A stretch of 64,000 bases of DNA from Bugula neritina (Eukaryota > Bryozoa > Gymnolaemata > Cheilostomatida > Bugulidae), in NCBI GenBank assembly GCA_964035545.1, contig OZ037765.1, positions 9,976,698 through 10,040,697 on the forward strand, given 5' to 3'. Positions 62,001-64,000 of the stretch are shown one piece after another. The position numbers and the translations under genes were made by a program. Positions within the stretch are counted from its first letter, which is position 1, and every line of letters starts with the position of its first letter. Below the pieces are notes generated by a model. The model had not been told where the DNA came from, made no database searches, and was given only the letters and a program-made list of their open reading frames with translations.

Positions 62001-62948
62001 TATATTGAAGAATAATTTCTTTGCATTTGTAGTGCCAAATTTATACAAATACACAGAAATCCAGCAGATGTAGCTGTGTCATTTTTTCACCATTTGCAGA
62101 AGGAAACCAACTTATCGATCTGCTGCAACTGGGAGGAGTTCATTCAAGTGTTCTGTGATGATAAGCTGAGTATGTGTGGCTCAAGATTTTGTGTTGTGCA
62201 TTACACTAATATGTGCGCATATACTATGACAGTAATACATGTGTATATGGCATTAATATGTGTGTAAGTTATTACACTAATAATTATATGTTTGCATATT
62301 ACAGCAATATGTGTATAATATATTAAAATAATGATGGCAGATACTTTAAAGTAATGTGTATATTACACTATAATAGCACTACATATAACCGCAGTTGCAG
62401 GTATATAAAAGTTTCTGTTATTATAATACCATTACAGAAGTTAAGGTGTACGTGTGTACATTGTATTATATATAGCTAATAATACAACAAAATAAAATAG
62501 CTTAGTACAACTAAAACACTATACAACAATTTTTTTGAGAAACTATTTAAGTGGCTAACCGGTCACAAAGCACTAAAAGAAAAAGTTGATTTAACATTTT
62601 TACTTTGTCTGAACATTGTCTAGCTAAAGGTCTACATGTAGATAGCAAAGATAAGCTTGCTGAGTGAAGTTAGCCAGCCTTGATGAAATTATTGCATTGT
62701 AATCATGTATTATTTAAAATATAGATGAAAGTCATATGTATAAAAATACTGTCTGAAAGAGTCCATGCTCACAATTAAATTATTACACTTTTATTTATAT
62801 GCATCTTTTCTAAATATCCAATACTCAAATTCAACTAGACGTATGTTTTACAGTGATACACTCTACGTGGTTCAACTATACCTCTCAGTGGTGGCCTTCT
62901 AACCAACAGCCTAATTTCTTGTTGATCTTTTATGAAGATTTAAAAGAG
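59013..62948 (+). CDS. Cytosolic sulfotransferase (SULT family), 5' part, runs past window end
   Basis: SULT enzymes transfer sulfate from PAPS to hydroxyl or amine acceptors in the cytosol. Four exons give 220 residues in frame: 59013-59244, 61306-61501, 62033-62169, 62854-62948. Conserved features are the PAPS 5'-phosphosulfate loop TYPKSGTHW (split by intron 1), the catalytic-type His in NTHLVYDDMPP, the 3'-phosphate site IHRNPADVAVSFFHH, and FLLIFYEDLKE. Families are usually 280-310 residues; the last part with the RKGxxGDWK motif is not found before 64000 and should lie beyond. Exon 2 must end at a GC donor (61502) to stay in frame, since no GT precedes the TAA at 61512. Start chosen at 59013; the longer open frame from 58842 crosses a splice acceptor. 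Confidence 0.88.
60971..61070 (+). repeat. tRNA-derived SINE, copy B (12-bp deletion in head)
   Basis: This copy runs parallel to the minus-strand copy at 3258-3364: GTGGCTTAGTAAACAC, then GTCAGTG.TTC, CAGTAAAG, GTTAGG.AGAGCAT and TCATAAT.GCTC in the same order and spacing. It lacks 12 bp (ATTAGGACAGTG) between AGTG direct repeats, which removes much of the D-arm equivalent. It lies in the first intron of the sulfotransferase gene. Confidence 0.7.
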
Positions 62949-64000
62949 GTAATGCTCTATATCCTCCTTTTAGATACATGCACTGGTTTACATATGCATT
63001 AGCTAGAGTGAACATTTCTCTTGTAGAAAATGCTTTATATGTAGCACAACTCCAATAGCCTGCAACAGTTGTACATTTAATAATACAGCAAGTGCCATTC
63101 TTCACTCTAATTATGGTATTACTGTGGGTTGTGGTAATAACTAGAGAGTTATCTTCTCTATTTTCTTGTTCATACAATATTATTTTTGTTATTATTGTAT
63201 AAGTCATTGCTATATTTAGACTATGAATAGGTAGCGAGTGATATAATGTAACTCTCTGTTGGATTCAAACAGCTTTAGCATAGTAATATACAAGCGAATA
63301 GAGGTTATATAGCTATTACACATAGGGCTAAACTCCTCTTTAGATTTTGGCTACAATTGTGTAATACAGCATAACATAATATATAATATCAATATAATAA
63401 TATATAATATCAATATATTAATATATAATATCAATATAATAATATATAATATCAACATAACATTCTGTAAATTACCTTCAAGTAAGCTGTTGTGTGTCTA
63501 ACTCTCATGTATAAATGTGTTAAATACTAATTATTGAACAATAAGTGCTTTTCAGATAACTCTTAGCATATCATAGTGTCATGAGCAAGTACATACTCAT
63601 ATAATTATGTACTATGTAGTTATTAAAAAAATGCTATATACATATTGTATATAAATTATAAATGATATATTATGAAACATCATTTAAAAAGTTGATTAAT
63701 GGTAATTCTCTTCACTATTTCACCAAAGCATATATGAATAGCACATATATAACAGTTACAGCAACAGTTCTGTAAATACTTTTTGCGTTATATGTGTATA
63801 TATTATTATCAGGGTAATACACGTGTAGCATATATTACACTAATATGGGTGTGTAATACACAGTCTAACCTGTATATTGTTTGAGCTAAGAGATATCCTA
63901 AACCTGCCTAGTTTCTGCAATTTTGGTATCTTATTAGTCTCTAAAAGCCTATTCTTGTGTAAATATGCTGCTACATAGGTTTTGAAAACTGTAAACTATT
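62949..64000. other. Sulfotransferase intron, no exon seen
   Basis: AT-rich intron with a 21-bp AT repeat at 63378-63458. No sequence encoding the C-terminal SULT motif was found on the plus strand. Confidence 0.6.
63378..63458. repeat. 21-bp AT-rich tandem repeat, about 4 copies
   Basis: Four nearly identical 21-bp units built from AATATATAATATCAATA occur in the last intron in the window. Confidence 0.85.

Overview
This window is animal nuclear DNA: AT-rich, full of GT-AG introns, and carrying ciliary and neuronal gene families. Dense introns, a fucolectin-type fragment, a degenerate non-LTR retrotransposon, tRNA-derived SINEs and several MITE-like or satellite-like repeats point to a marine invertebrate. 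A spiralian (lophotrochozoan) is my guess, but the sequence alone does not settle the phylum. No CRISPR array, operon or prokaryotic feature is present.

Layout. Positions 852-18410 (+) hold the 3' half of an axonemal dynein heavy chain, most like DNAH7: 35 exons encoding about 2170 residues from before AAA3 to the C-terminus; its 5' half lies before the window. An orphan last exon of a fucolectin/F5-8C-type lectin sits at 19057-19245. Positions 19964-23855 (+) encode a 318-residue coiled-coil protein that I recognise as CCDC160-like. Positions 25586-31946 (+) encode a complete IFT56 (TTC26/DYF-13) of 557 residues whose first coding exon is only the ATG. Positions 33589-35261 (+) encode an unrecognised two-exon protein. 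Positions 36017-48453 (-) hold a complete 20-exon alpha2-delta/CACHD-type VWA-Cache protein of 1187 residues. Positions 52447-57174 (+) hold a complete 5-exon GIPC PDZ adaptor of 351 residues. From 59013 (+) a cytosolic sulfotransferase runs off the right edge.

Functional theme. DNAH7 (inner-arm dynein) and IFT56 (intraflagellar transport of motility components) are both ciliary genes. They lie on one strand with the CCDC160-like gene between them and an orphan gene directly after, so a ciliary role for those two is a reasonable hypothesis. The alpha2-delta-like protein (calcium-channel auxiliary or amino-acid-sensing family), GIPC (myosin VI/PDZ trafficking adaptor) and the sulfotransferase are unrelated to that theme.

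Exon models were built by hand from splice consensus, reading-frame continuity and family homology. Each complete gene sums to an exact multiple of three. Non-coding stretches hold several well-defined repeats: a hAT-like MITE, a two-copy SINE family, a 45-bp perfect hairpin, a 20-copy 14-mer minisatellite, and a decayed reverse transcriptase. I see no clearly novel molecular system. The best leads are the ciliary cluster with its orphan gene, the candidate microexons in DNAH7, the ATG-only exon, and the newly visible repeat families.
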